A stretch of DNA of 64,000 nucleotides from assembly GCF_002288925.2 (NCBI RefSeq), contig NW_022098022.1, positions 3,459,933-3,523,932 of the forward strand, in the 5' to 3' direction. The stretch is from Delphinapterus leucas. Lineage: Eukaryota > Chordata > Mammalia > Artiodactyla > Monodontidae. This document shows positions 23,554-34,045 of the stretch, piece after piece (positions within the stretch are counted from its first letter, which is position 1; each line of letters starts with the position of its first letter). The notes beneath the pieces were generated by a model, which worked only from the letters and a program-made list of their open reading frames with translations, was not told the origin of the DNA and searched no databases. Position numbers and translations under genes: made by a program.

Positions 23554-24183
23554 GAGGAGCTTCAAGATGGCGGAAGAGTAAGACGCGGAGATCACCTTCC
23601 TCCCCACAGATACATCAGAAATACATCTACACGTGGAACAACACCTACAGAAAAACCTACTGAACACTGGCAGAAGACCTCAGACCTCCCAAAAGGCAAG
23701 AAACTCCCCACGTACCTGGGTAGGGCAAAAGAAAAAAGAATAAACAGAGACAAACGAATAGGGACGGGACCTGCACCAGAAGGAAGAAAGGTTTCCACAC
23801 ACTAGGAAGCCCCTTCGCAGGCAGAGATTGCGGGTGGCGGAGGGGGAAGATTCGGAGCCACGGAGGAGAGCACAGCCACCGGGGTGCAGAGGGCAAAGCG
23901 GAGAGATTCCCGCACAGAGGATCGGTGCCGACCGGAACTCACCAGCCTGAGAGGTTTGTCTGCTCCCCCGCCGGGGTGGGCGGGGCTGGAAGCTGAGGCT
24001 TGGGCTTCAGTCAGAGCGCAGGAAGAGGACTGAGGTTGGCAGCATGAACACAGCCTGCAGGGGGTTAGTGCACCGTGGCTAGCCGGGAGGGAGTCCGGGA
24101 AAAACTCTGGAGCTGCCGAAGAGGTAAGAGACCACTGTTTCGTGGTATGTGAGGAGAGGGGATTCAGAGAAAAATAAAAAAAG
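23554..24183 (+). promoter_or_regulatory. L1 5' UTR / internal promoter region
   Basis: A GC-rich leader of about 630 bp that differs sharply from its AT-rich surroundings and precedes the ORF1 remnant. It contains 'gatggcggaagagtaagacg' near the 5' end, a motif context typical of L1 promoters. It does not visibly match the 5' UTR of the other full-length L1, although the coding regions of the two are clearly related. Confidence 0.75.
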
Positions 24184-24278
24184 ATGATCCAAAATCTTCG
24201 AAATAGAATAGAGAAAATACAAGAAACTTTAAACAAGGACCTAGAAGAACCAAAGAGCAAACAAACAGTGATGAACAA

Positions 24279-24295
24279 CACAATAAATGAAATTT
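24279..24295. repeat. Target-site duplication, left side of the SINE
   Basis: cacaataaatgaaattt here is repeated exactly at 24649-24665. It shows that the SINE fragments on either side of the gap are one insertion event. Confidence 0.93.
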
Positions 24296-24648
24296 TTTTT
24301 TTTTTTTTTTTTGCAGTATGTGGGCCTCTCACTGTTGTGGCCTCTCCCATTGCNNNNNNNNNNNNNNNNNNNNNNNNNNNNNNNNNNNNNNNNNNNNNNN
24401 NNNNNNNNNNNNNNNNNNNNNNNNNNNNNNNNNNNNNNNNNNNNNNNNNNNNNTTTGCAGTATGTGGGCCTCTCACTGTTGTGGCCTCTCCCATTGCGGA
24501 GCACAGGCTCCAGATGCGCAGGCTCAGCAGCCATGACTCACGGGCCTAGCCACTCCGCAGCATGTGGGATCTTCCCGGACCGGGGCATGAACCCGTGTCC
24601 CCTGCATCGGAAGGCGGACTCTCAACCACTGCGCCACCAGGGAAGCCC
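24296..24648 (-). mobile_element. CHR-class SINE interrupted by an assembly gap
   Basis: Poly-T and the first SINE words (24296-24353) are followed by 100 N and then by the same SINE starting again at 24454 and running complete to 24648. The exact 17-bp target duplication on both outer sides indicates one SINE, about 210 bp in reality. It inserted into ORF1 of the plus-strand L1, so it is younger than that L1. Confidence 0.92.
24354..24453. other. Assembly gap of exactly 100 N
   Basis: The run is exactly 100 N, the conventional size for a gap of unknown length. The 44 bases before it (24310-24353) are identical to the 44 bases after it (24454-24497), so adjoining contigs probably overlap and no sequence need be missing. 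Confidence 0.97.
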
Positions 24649-25363
24649 CACAATAAATGAAATTTGAAATTCTCTAGAAGGGATCAATAGCAGAATAACT
24701 GAGACAGGAGAACGGATAAGTGAACTGGAAGATAAAATAGTGGAAATAACTACCACACAGCAGAATAAAGAAAAAAGAATGAAAAGAATTGAGGACAGTC
24801 TCAGAGACCTCTGGGACAACATTAAATGCACCAACATTCGAATTATAGGGGTCCCAGAAGAAGCAGAGGAAAAGAAAGGGACTGAGAATATATTTGAAGA
24901 GATTATAGTTGAAAACTTCCCTAATATGGGAAAGGAAATAGTCAAGTCCAGGAAGCACAGAGAGTTCCATACAGGATAAATCCAAGGAGAAACACACCAA
25001 GACAAATATTAATCAAACTATCAAAAATTAAATACAAAGAAAACATATTAAAAGCAGCAAGGGAAAAACAACAAATAACACACAAGGCATTCCCCATAAG
25101 GTTAACAGCTGATCTTTCATCAGAAACTCAGCAAGGCAGAAGGGAGTGGCAGGACATATTTAGAGTGATGAAGGAGAAATACCTGCAATCAAGATTACTC
25201 TACCAGCAAGGATCTCATTCAGATTTGATGGAGAAAATAAAACCTTTACAGACAAGCAAAAGCTGAGAGAGCTCAGCACCACCAAACCAGCTTTACAACA
25301 AATGGTAAAGGAACTTCTCTATGCAAGAAACACAAGAGAAGGAAAAATCCTACAATTAAGAAA

Positions 25364-28300
25364 ATGGTAATAGGAACATACATATAAATAATTACCTTAA
25401 ATGTAAATGGATTAAATGCTCCAACCAAAAGACACAGACTGGTTGAATGGATACAAAAATAAGACCCATATATATACTGTCTACAAGAGACCCACTTCAG
25501 ACCTAGGGACACATACAGACTGAAAGTGAGGAGATGGAAAAAGATACTCCATGCAAATGGAAATCAAAAGAAAACTGGAGTAGCAATTCTCATATAAGAC
25601 AAAATAGACTTTAAAACAAAGACTATTACAAGAGACAAAGAAGGACACTACATAATGATCAAGGGATCAATCCAAGAAGAAGATGTAACAATTGTAAATG
25701 TTTATGCACCCAACATAGGAGCACCTCAATACATAAAGCAAATACTAACGGCCATAAAAGGGGAAATCGACAGTAACACAATCATAGTAGGGGACTTGAA
25801 CACCCCACTTTCACCAATGGACAGATGATCCAAAATGAAAATGAATAAGGAAACACAAGCTTTAAATGATACATTAAACAAGATGGACTTAATTGATATT
25901 TGTAGGACATTCCATCCAAAAGCAACAGAATACACATTCTTCTCAAATGCTTATGGAACATTCTCCAGGATAGATCATACCTTGGGTCACAAATCAAGCC
26001 TTGTTAAATTTAAGAAAATTGAAATCGTATCAAGTATCTTTTCCGACCTCAACGCTATGAGACTAGATATCAATTACAGGAAAAAAACTGTAAAAGATAC
26101 AAACATATGGAGGCTAAACAATACACTACTTAATAACCAACAGATCACTGAAGAAATCAAAGAGGAAATCAACAAATACCTGGAAACAAATGACAATGAA
26201 AACACGACAACACAAAACCTGTGGGATGCAGCAAAAGCTATTCTAAGAGGGAAGTTTATAGCAATACAATTCTACCTTTAAGAAACAAGAAACATCTCAA
26301 ATAAACAACCTGACCTTACACCTACAGCAATTAGAGAAAGCAGAAAAAAATTACCCCAAAGTTAGCAGAAGGAAAGAAATCATAAAGATCAGATCAAAAA
26401 TAAATGAAACAGGAATGAAGGAAATGATAGCAAAGATCAATAAAATTAAAAACTGGTTCTTTGGGAAGATAAACAAAATTGATTAACCGGTAGCCAGGCT
26501 CATCAAGAAAAAAGGAGAACACTCAAATCAATAGATTTCAAAATGAAAAAGGGGAAGTAACAACTGACACAGCAGAAATACAAAGGATCATGAGAGATTA
26601 CTACAAGCAACTCTGTGCCAATAAAATGGACAACCTGGAAGAAATGGACAATTTCTTAGAAAAGCACAACCTTCTAAGACTGAAATAGGAAGAAATAGAA
26701 AATATGAACAGAGCAATCACAAGCACTGAAATTGAAACTGTGATCAAAAATCTTCCAACAAACAAAAGCCCAGGACCAGATGGCTTCACAGACGAATTCT
26801 ATCAAACATTTAGAGAAGAGCTAACACTTATCCTTCTCAAACTCTTCCAAAATATAGCAGAGGGAGGATCACTCCCAAACTCATTTTACAAGGCCACTAT
26901 CACCCTGATACCAGAAGCAGACAAGACGCCACAAAAAAAGAAAACTACAGACCAATATCACTGATGAACATAGATGCAAAATTGCTCAACAAAATACTTG
27001 CAAACAGAATCCAACAGCACATTTAAAGGATCATAAACCATGATCAAGTATGGTTTATCCCAGGAATGCAAGGATTCTTCAATATACGCAAATCAATGTG
27101 ATACACCATATTAACAAATTGAAGGAGAAAAACCATATGATCATCTCAATAGATGCAGAGAAAGCTTTTGACAAAAATCAACACCAATTTATAATAAAAA
27201 CCCTCCAGAAACTGGGCATAGAGGGAATTTTCCTCAACATAATAAAGGCCATATATGACAAACCCACAGCCAGCATCGTCCTCAATAGTGAAAAACTGAA
27301 ACCATTTCCACTAAGATCAGGAACAAGACAAGGTTGCCCACTCTCACCACTATTATTCAACATAGTTTTGGAAGTTTTAGCCATAGCAATCAGAGAAGAA
27401 AAAGAAATAAAGGAATCCCAATCGGAAAAGAAGAAGTAAAGCTGTCACTCTTTGCAGATGACATGACACTATACATAGAGAATCCTAAAGATGCCAGCAG
27501 AACACTACTAGAGCTAATCAATGAATTTGGTAAAGTAGCAGGATACAAAATTTATGCACAGTAATTTCTAGCATTACTATACACTAATGATGAAAATCTG
27601 AAAATGAAATTAAGAAAACACTGCCATTTACCATTGCAACAAAAAGAATAAAATATCTAGGAATAAACCTACTAAGGAGACAAAAGAACTGTATGCAGAA
27701 AATTATAAGACACTGATGAAAGAAATTAAAGATGATACAAATAGATGGAGAGAAATATTATGTTCTTGGATTGGAAGAATCAACATTATGGAAATTACTA
27801 CCCAAAGCAATCTACAGATTCAATGCAATCCCTGTCAAACTACCACAGGCATTTTTCACAGAACTAGAACAAAAAATTTCACAATTTGTATGGAAACACA
27901 AAGATCCCAAATAGCGAAAGCAATCTTGACAAAGAAAAACGGAGTTGGAGGAATCAGGCTCCCTGACTTCAGACTATACTACAAAGCTACAGTAATCAAT
28001 ACAGTATGGTACTGGCACAGAAACAGAAATATAGATCAATGGAACAGGATTGAAAGCCCAGAGATAAACCCATGCACGTATGGTCACCTTATCTTTGATG
28101 AAGGAGGCATAAATATACAGTGGAGAAAAGACAGTCTCTTCAATAAGTGGTGCTGGGAAAACTGGACAGCTACATGTAAAAGTATGAAATTAGATCACTC
28201 CCTAACACCATACACAAAAATAAGCTCAAAATGGATTAAAGACCTAAATGTAAGGCCAGACACTATCAAAGTCTTAGAGGAAAACATAGGCAGAACACTC

Positions 28301-29187
28301 TATGATTTAAATCTCAGCAAGATCCTTTTTGATCCATCTCCTAGAGAAATGGAAATAAAAACAAAAATAAACAATTGGGACCTAATGAAACTTAAAAGCT
28401 TTTGCACAGCGAAGGAAACCATAAACAAGATGAAAAGACAACCCTCAGAATGGGAGAAAATATTTGCAAATGAAGCAACTGACAATTGGATTAATCTCCA
28501 AAATTAACAAGCAGCTCATGCAGCTCCATATCAAGAAAACAAACAACCCAATCCATAAATGGGCAGAAGACCTAAATAGACATTTCTCCAAAGAAGATAT
28601 ACAGATTGCCAACAAACACATGAAAGAATGCTCAACATCATTAATCATTAGAGAAATGCAAATCAAAACTACAATGAGATATCATCTCACACCAGTCAGA
28701 ATGGCCATCATCAAAAAATCTACAAACAATAAATGCTGGAGAGGGTGTAGAGTAAAGGGAACCCTCTTGCACTGTTGGTGGGAATGTAAATTGATACAGC
28801 CATTATGGAGAACAGTATGGAGTTTACTTAAAATACTAAAAATAGAACTACCATAGGACCCAGCAATCCCACTACTGGGCCTATACCCTTTGAAAACCAT
28901 AATTCAAAATGAGTCATGTACCAAAATGTTCATTGCAGCTCTATTTACCATAGCCAGAAAATAGAATCAAACTAAGTGTCCTTCAACAGATGAATGGATA
29001 AGGAAGATGTGGTACATATATACAATGGAATATTACTCAGCCATAAAAAGAAACAAAATTGAGTTATTTGTAGTGACGTGGATGGACCTAGAGTCTGTCG
29101 TACAGAGTGAAGTAAGTCAGAAAGAAAAAAACAAATACCATATGCTAACACATATATATGGAATCTAAGGGGAAAAAAATGGTCATG
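25364..29187 (+). pseudogene. L1 ORF2 (endonuclease / reverse transcriptase), broken copy
   Basis: The ATG at 25364 is followed by a stop at codon 8. Endonuclease text then runs through 25393-26280 with further stops. The catalytic-Glu motif CLQETHF is intact, but the SDH motif reads SDL, losing the catalytic His, and GDFN reads GDLN. The reverse transcriptase is split: 26704-26964, 27050-27439 and 27334-27564 lie in different frames. The polymerase motif FADD is intact here (LFADDM near 27452-27469). The C-terminal part runs at 27716-28854 and beyond, with the Cys cluster CWRGC ... HCWWEC preserved. It ends near 29187 after 'YIWNL'. The family is certain and activity is excluded by the many stops. 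Confidence 0.94.
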
Positions 29188-29543
29188 AAGAACCTAGGGG
29201 CGAGTCAGGAATAAAGACAGAGACCTACTAGAGAATGGACTTGAGGATATGAGGAGGGGGAAGGGTAAGCTGTGACAAAGTGAGAGAGTGGCATGGACAT
29301 ACATACACTACCAAACCTAAAATAGATAGCTAGTGAGAAGCAGCCGCATAGCACAAGGAGATCAGCTCGGTTCTTTGTGACCACCTAGAGGGGTTGGATA
29401 TGGAGGGTGGGAGGGAGGGAGGTGCAAGAAGGAAGAGATACGGAAACATATGTATATATATATAACTGATTCAGTTTGTTATAAAGCAGAAACTAACACA
29501 CCATTGTAAAGCAGTTATACTCCAATAAAGATGTTAAATAATT
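29188..29543 (+). other. L1 3' UTR with polyadenylation signal
   Basis: A G-rich purine tract ('gaggagggggaagggtaagc') and the conserved tail 'cagcagaaactaac' style text lead to 'actccaataaagatgttaaa', with AATAAA at 29524-29529. The same 3' UTR type, truncated, occurs at 43831-44083. Confidence 0.88.
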
Positions 29544-29552
29544 TATGTGGGA

Positions 29553-31430
29553 TTTTGTTCTTCTGTTAATAAATTCTTATATGCCAGTATAGGTATATTT
29601 AATTTTTTATAATTATTCTCTTGTATAAGTGAAGGCATTTTCACTATAGGAGAGAAATATATTTCAAACTGAAAAGCATACAAGCCCAGACCTCTTTTTT
29701 GCTCTATTGGTATAATAATTTAACAGAAACTGGGAAAAGAAAAGAAAACTAGTAGGAGAGACGAGAATAAGTATCCCTGAGAGATTCGTGCATGCTTTTA
29801 CACCGAGATTCCTTCTGCATCGATAAATAATAACTGATTCCACTTTTGTTATGTCATATCCGTCTGCCTGTGTTAGATGTGTTCCATCCCCAATTAACAG
29901 TGCTTCAATTTCTACCTCGAGTTATAGTTGAAAGAAAAACATTTGGTTGCCAGAATGAACTGGGTTTAGTTCCTGACGTTTGAACCTTTGACTCGTGTGA
30001 TTTGGTCTAAATCATGTATTCCTTTTCAGCCTACTTTCCTTATGAGTAAATTTATAGGTGATAAGATTACCACATGGATGAGAAACTGAAGGACTGTCTG
30101 GCACATGTCCATGTGCAATCAAACTTGCATTCTTTTTGGTCCTTTTTTCTTCCTTCTCTCCTTAGTTATTCCCAAAGCTATTTTCTACCCTTGGAGCCCA
30201 ACACTGGGTTAACAATGCACCCAGACATTAATGTTTTCCTTCTCATGCCTGATCATATTCTCATATTCCCAGTTTTGAAATGTAAAACCACTATCCAGCC
30301 AACCTAAGTAAGGACCAAGAGTCCTCCCTGATGCGATTTGACTCCACCCACAGCTCTCCATTTTTCATGAGTCACTACATTCTGTCAATTCTACATTTTG
30401 AATATCTTTCAAATCTCTCTTACCATCTAGATTACCCCCAGAGAAGTTTAGAATCTCAGTATTTTTTTGTCTTACTTCAACATATTTGGCCTCCATGCAC
30501 TCTATTGGGCCATCTCACTTTGAATTGCTCCTCTGTCAGCAAAGTTATTTTTTAAAGTACAGTGTTGACTATCAAGTTAAAATTATCAGTTTCCCTCATG
30601 CTACATTTAAAAATCCAAGCTACTTAGTATGATATGAAAAGCCTTTTTTTTGCATTAAGCATAATGTCATATCCATATTACCTCATACTATTTATTCATT
30701 TTAAAATGATTAAAAGCTGTTTCCCAGTGTCACAATAATCTCTCACATATCTGCTACCTTTAGGGACATGATGCTCTATTTCACCTGACATGCAACTCCT
30801 TGACGTCCTGCAACCCTGCCAACTGCTCCTTTTGACTCAGTTTCTTCTACCCCATGAGATTTAGTTCAGGTAACAGTCATCCCAGGACTTGACTGAGTCC
30901 CTCCCCTTCCCTTCACCCATCTACCTCTAGATGAGATGCCATTTGCATGTGTGTATCATTGCAATGATAGACTTTGCTGTACTTGTTTGTAAACCAGCCT
31001 ATTTTCATATCAATATACTTTTTGATAATAAGTATGTTGAATTCATTTTTGTATTATTAGAGCCTGTAAGATTTTAAAAATAGTCATTCTCAATAGGTCT
31101 CAAATTCTTAGTTTGGGAGGAGTGGTGATATGCTGTTACTGATGTTGGCAGTTTTATACACATGCCACCATTTACACTAAGACTCTGAACAGTGTTTGGT
31201 TAGATGGCAGGAAATTAAAGATGCATGTTTGCTATAGAAATAACACTGCAGTTGTCACCCTACTTTTGTTGAATGATAGTAGAATTGGCCAATCCTGCGC
31301 TAATTTGCAAATAGCCTTTGTGCTATATCACTCCTGAGAATGTGCTCAAAAAAAGGTTTGGGGCATCCCTTACAAGACATGGTAGTTAAGCTAGACATGA
31401 AGAAAACCTCCAGTTAGTATGACGTGTCAA
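29553..31430. other. AT-rich spacer
   Basis: No coding or RNA feature that I can support. Frames at 30074-30307 and 30331-30555 are short, pyrimidine-rich on the plus strand and unlike any protein I know. Some of the 30.1-30.9 kb segment may be very old L2-derived DNA, but I cannot show it. Confidence 0.4.
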
Positions 31431-31464
31431 ACACAGGAGCCAACTGTAAAGTAGGATCACATTT

Positions 31465-31610
31465 TGTGAGTTGGAGGAGATCTTAGCGATTATCCATTTC
31501 AATACCCATGTTTTGTGGATTAGAACCTTGAAGTTCAGAGAAGACAAAGTCTCTGTTTCAGGAGACGTAGAGTTTCAGCCACAGCCTCTACACAAAGGTG
31601 CAGTCGTTGG
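31465..31610 (-). repeat. MIR-like SINE remnant
   Basis: The words 'gttggaggagatcttagcga' and 'gtggattagaaccttgaagt', followed by 'tcagagaagacaaagtctct', resemble MIR-class SINE sequence in reverse. Strong decay makes the subfamily uncertain. Confidence 0.5.
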
Positions 31611-33700
31611 CTCCTTGTCGTGGCTCCTTTCTTGTTGATAGTTTCCATATACAGGGATAAGAAATAATATTAGAACAAAAGTTATTTATAGAAAAAATCT
31701 CAACTGGTAGCTATTTTTCAATGAACAGAAGATGAAATGTTAGAAAATTTTCAAAACTCCTCTAAATATTACCATGGCCACTTCTAGTCTTACAGAACAT
31801 CTGAAGAGGAAGTAGACAGAGAATACCTGTATTAAAAGAGGAAGTTATGTAGAAAATTTGGAAACAGGATTTTTTTTTCTAAGAAAGATTGTAGCAATAT
31901 TTCTTCTTCTCTATGTTCTAAGTAAAAGCAAAGATTGATTACTATTCAAAGAGAGGTAAATCTGCAGATAATGTTTATTTTAGCTTAAACACTCTTTGAG
32001 AACATCAAAGATATATTTAACCCCCCTAGAATTTATCTAACTATAAATTAGAGCAAAAAAAAATAGTTGGGATCATGTCTTCTCACATTTTTATGGGGAA
32101 AAATTTTACTGGTTGTTTTTATTATTATCTTAATTGAATGATTCTCGAGGATTCCTTCATATCCCAATAAAGGAAATAATCACTGAAATTAATCTATTTT
32201 TAGTCTAGAAAAATATATCAAATGGAAGAAAACCCATAGGTATTGCTATTTGGAGGGTTTATAGATTCAGTCAGTTTGTTACTTCTAGCACAATGATAAC
32301 AAAATAACATTAATTTCTTGAACTCACTCTCTTCATATACGTCGCCTTGTGTCAGGTATAGAGGAGAAAAAAGTGCTACTTAATTAATAAAGACCTCATG
32401 AATGTTTCTTTTCAGTATTTTGTCTTCTCATAATTAAAAATCTTAAATATTTATCTAAGATTTATTTGTGTGCATACAGAATATTGTAAAACTAATAACA
32501 GTTAATAGTTGAAAAGATAAATAATGTAAAGTTTATTTTATTCAGTTTACATTAATTATGACATGTTCTTAATGCATTAATTATGTGTAAACTTATTTTG
32601 GCCTGTTGGGCTAAAGCATAAAGTAATATATTTATTCTCAGAAGAATAAAGTGAAGAATTATCAAAATACATAGGCAGAAATTGCAAAAATAACAGTTGT
32701 GCCACAAGAATACTAATCTGACCTTTCTGTTGAATAAAGACTAGCAGAAGATGGATGAAAGAAAGAGAAAAAGACAGAGACAGAGAGACCAGAAAAATAA
32801 ATTAAAATGTCTTTATTTTTAGGCAATTTGTGTTACAAGTTATTGGAGTTACTAAAAATAGTAGTAAGCAGGTAGTTGAAAATGGGCATGTGGAGATAGA
32901 ACCACTAGTTGGGTGTAGGAATACAGAGTTAAGAGCCACATAGCCATCTGTAGGAGAGAAATAGAGAAATTATGAGGAAGAAAGTAATCACAGCAGTTTA
33001 ATATTTGGAGGGAGGAAAGAACAAGAATAAAATGTTAAGACATTATAATGGAAGGGAAAAGTGAAGGAAGAAATACCACCAAAGGAGATGAGAGCAGAGC
33101 AATCAGGGACTAAAAAGAGTCCGAGGACAGTAAAATAATATGAAGGTCAAAAGAGTAAGAGTTAATCAGTCTTCATATCTTGTTAAAGGATGTGCATATT
33201 CAATAAAAGTTTCCAAATTATTTTTTTTACATACATGTGTTACTTAGCTCTCTTTAAATTATTTACAATTCCAAAAGGTACTGGAGGACTGTAAGCAAAT
33301 TTGAGATTTTAACTATTTATAAGGATGGTTTTCAAGTCATATAAAGTTGCAAATACTAGAAACAAAATCAAACCAGTTTATATTGTAAGTACTAAAATTC
33401 AAATCAACTTGTCAAATCATATCACATTTAAATCAATGGTGGGTGCCCTTAGGTCAGCAAGGTTTCTGTAATGTTCACATAATTTCATTTTAACAACTCC
33501 AGCAGAAAGACACCTTCTTGCTTTTAACATTCACATATGAAATCTGCTGCAACAACTACCGCAAACATTGTAACTCTAAAGAAGATATTTATTTTATCTT
33601 ACTATTTGTAGGGCATACATTTTGGCAAGGATTGCCTGGGAAATCCTCTATTCCAACGGGTTTTAACAGAGGTTATTTGGTAGCATTCAGAAGACTGCTC
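31611..33700. other. AT-rich spacer
   Basis: AT-rich single-copy-like DNA with purine-rich stretches around 32740-33130. No gene or known repeat is supported. Confidence 0.4.
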
Positions 33701-33704
33701 ACCT

Positions 33705-34045
33705 AGTCTGGATAATCCAAGATGGCTTCTGCTGTCTTTGTGGGGATGGGTAGGAGGCTTTGTTTAGGTGGGGCGCTGTCAGCTGGGGTGCTTACATGTG
33801 GACAGCCTATGTATTGGGGGGTTTCCTCACAGAAAGGTGGCCTTAGGGTAGTTAACTTTCTTATATTTTCACTCACAGTTTCTGAAGGGAAATGAATAAG
33901 CTCTTAGTCCACTTAAAACCTACACCTGAAATTGGCCAGGCATCACCTCTGCCATTTTCTATTGGTCAAGCAAGTCATTAAGGCTAGAATTGAGTAGAAC
34001 AAATATTAAATTCTACTTCTCAGTGGGGGAGTAGCAAAGTATTTG
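33705..34045. repeat. Decayed interspersed repeat, class unresolved
   Basis: GC-richer than its flanks. Words such as 'tccaagatggcttctgctgt', 'tttcctcacagaaaggtgg' and 'ttctattggtcaagcaagtc' recur in old mammalian interspersed repeats. I cannot assign it to an LTR or DNA-transposon family by eye. Confidence 0.4.

Larger units (their letters stand above)
24184..25363 (+). pseudogene. L1 ORF1, broken by a SINE and stops
   Basis: The visible N-terminal block (24184-24295) starts MIQNLRNRIEKIQETL and is coiled-coil-like. The CHR SINE follows, and the frame picks up at about 24666 with the rest of the coiled coil. Next come 'SLRDLWDNIK' and 'IRIIGVPEE' of the RRM region and 'FPNMGKEIV'. A frameshift near 24945 ends the frame in 'HREFHTG'. 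The remaining C-terminal domain can be followed in other frames to about 25300. The protein is related to the ORF1 remnant at 9417-10378. Confidence 0.9.
23554..29543 (+). mobile_element. Full-length LINE-1, plus strand, inactivated
   Basis: Order on the plus strand: 5' UTR starting gaggagcttcaagatggcgg, ORF1, ORF2, a 3' UTR with AATAAA at 29524, and an A-rich end. A short target duplication, tatgtggga, lies at 23545-23553 and 29544-29552. ORF1 is interrupted by a CHR SINE that contains an assembly gap. Without the SINE, gap and duplicated flank the element is about 5.6 kb, a near-complete size. It lies head-to-head with the 5.8-kb L1 at 5468-11264, 12.3 kb apart. Confidence 0.92.

Noticed and set aside
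23802..24494. Long minus-strand frame running through the N gap
   Set aside because: It crosses 100 undefined bases, a SINE and the L1 5' UTR. It is an artefact of N codons and GC-rich leader sequence.
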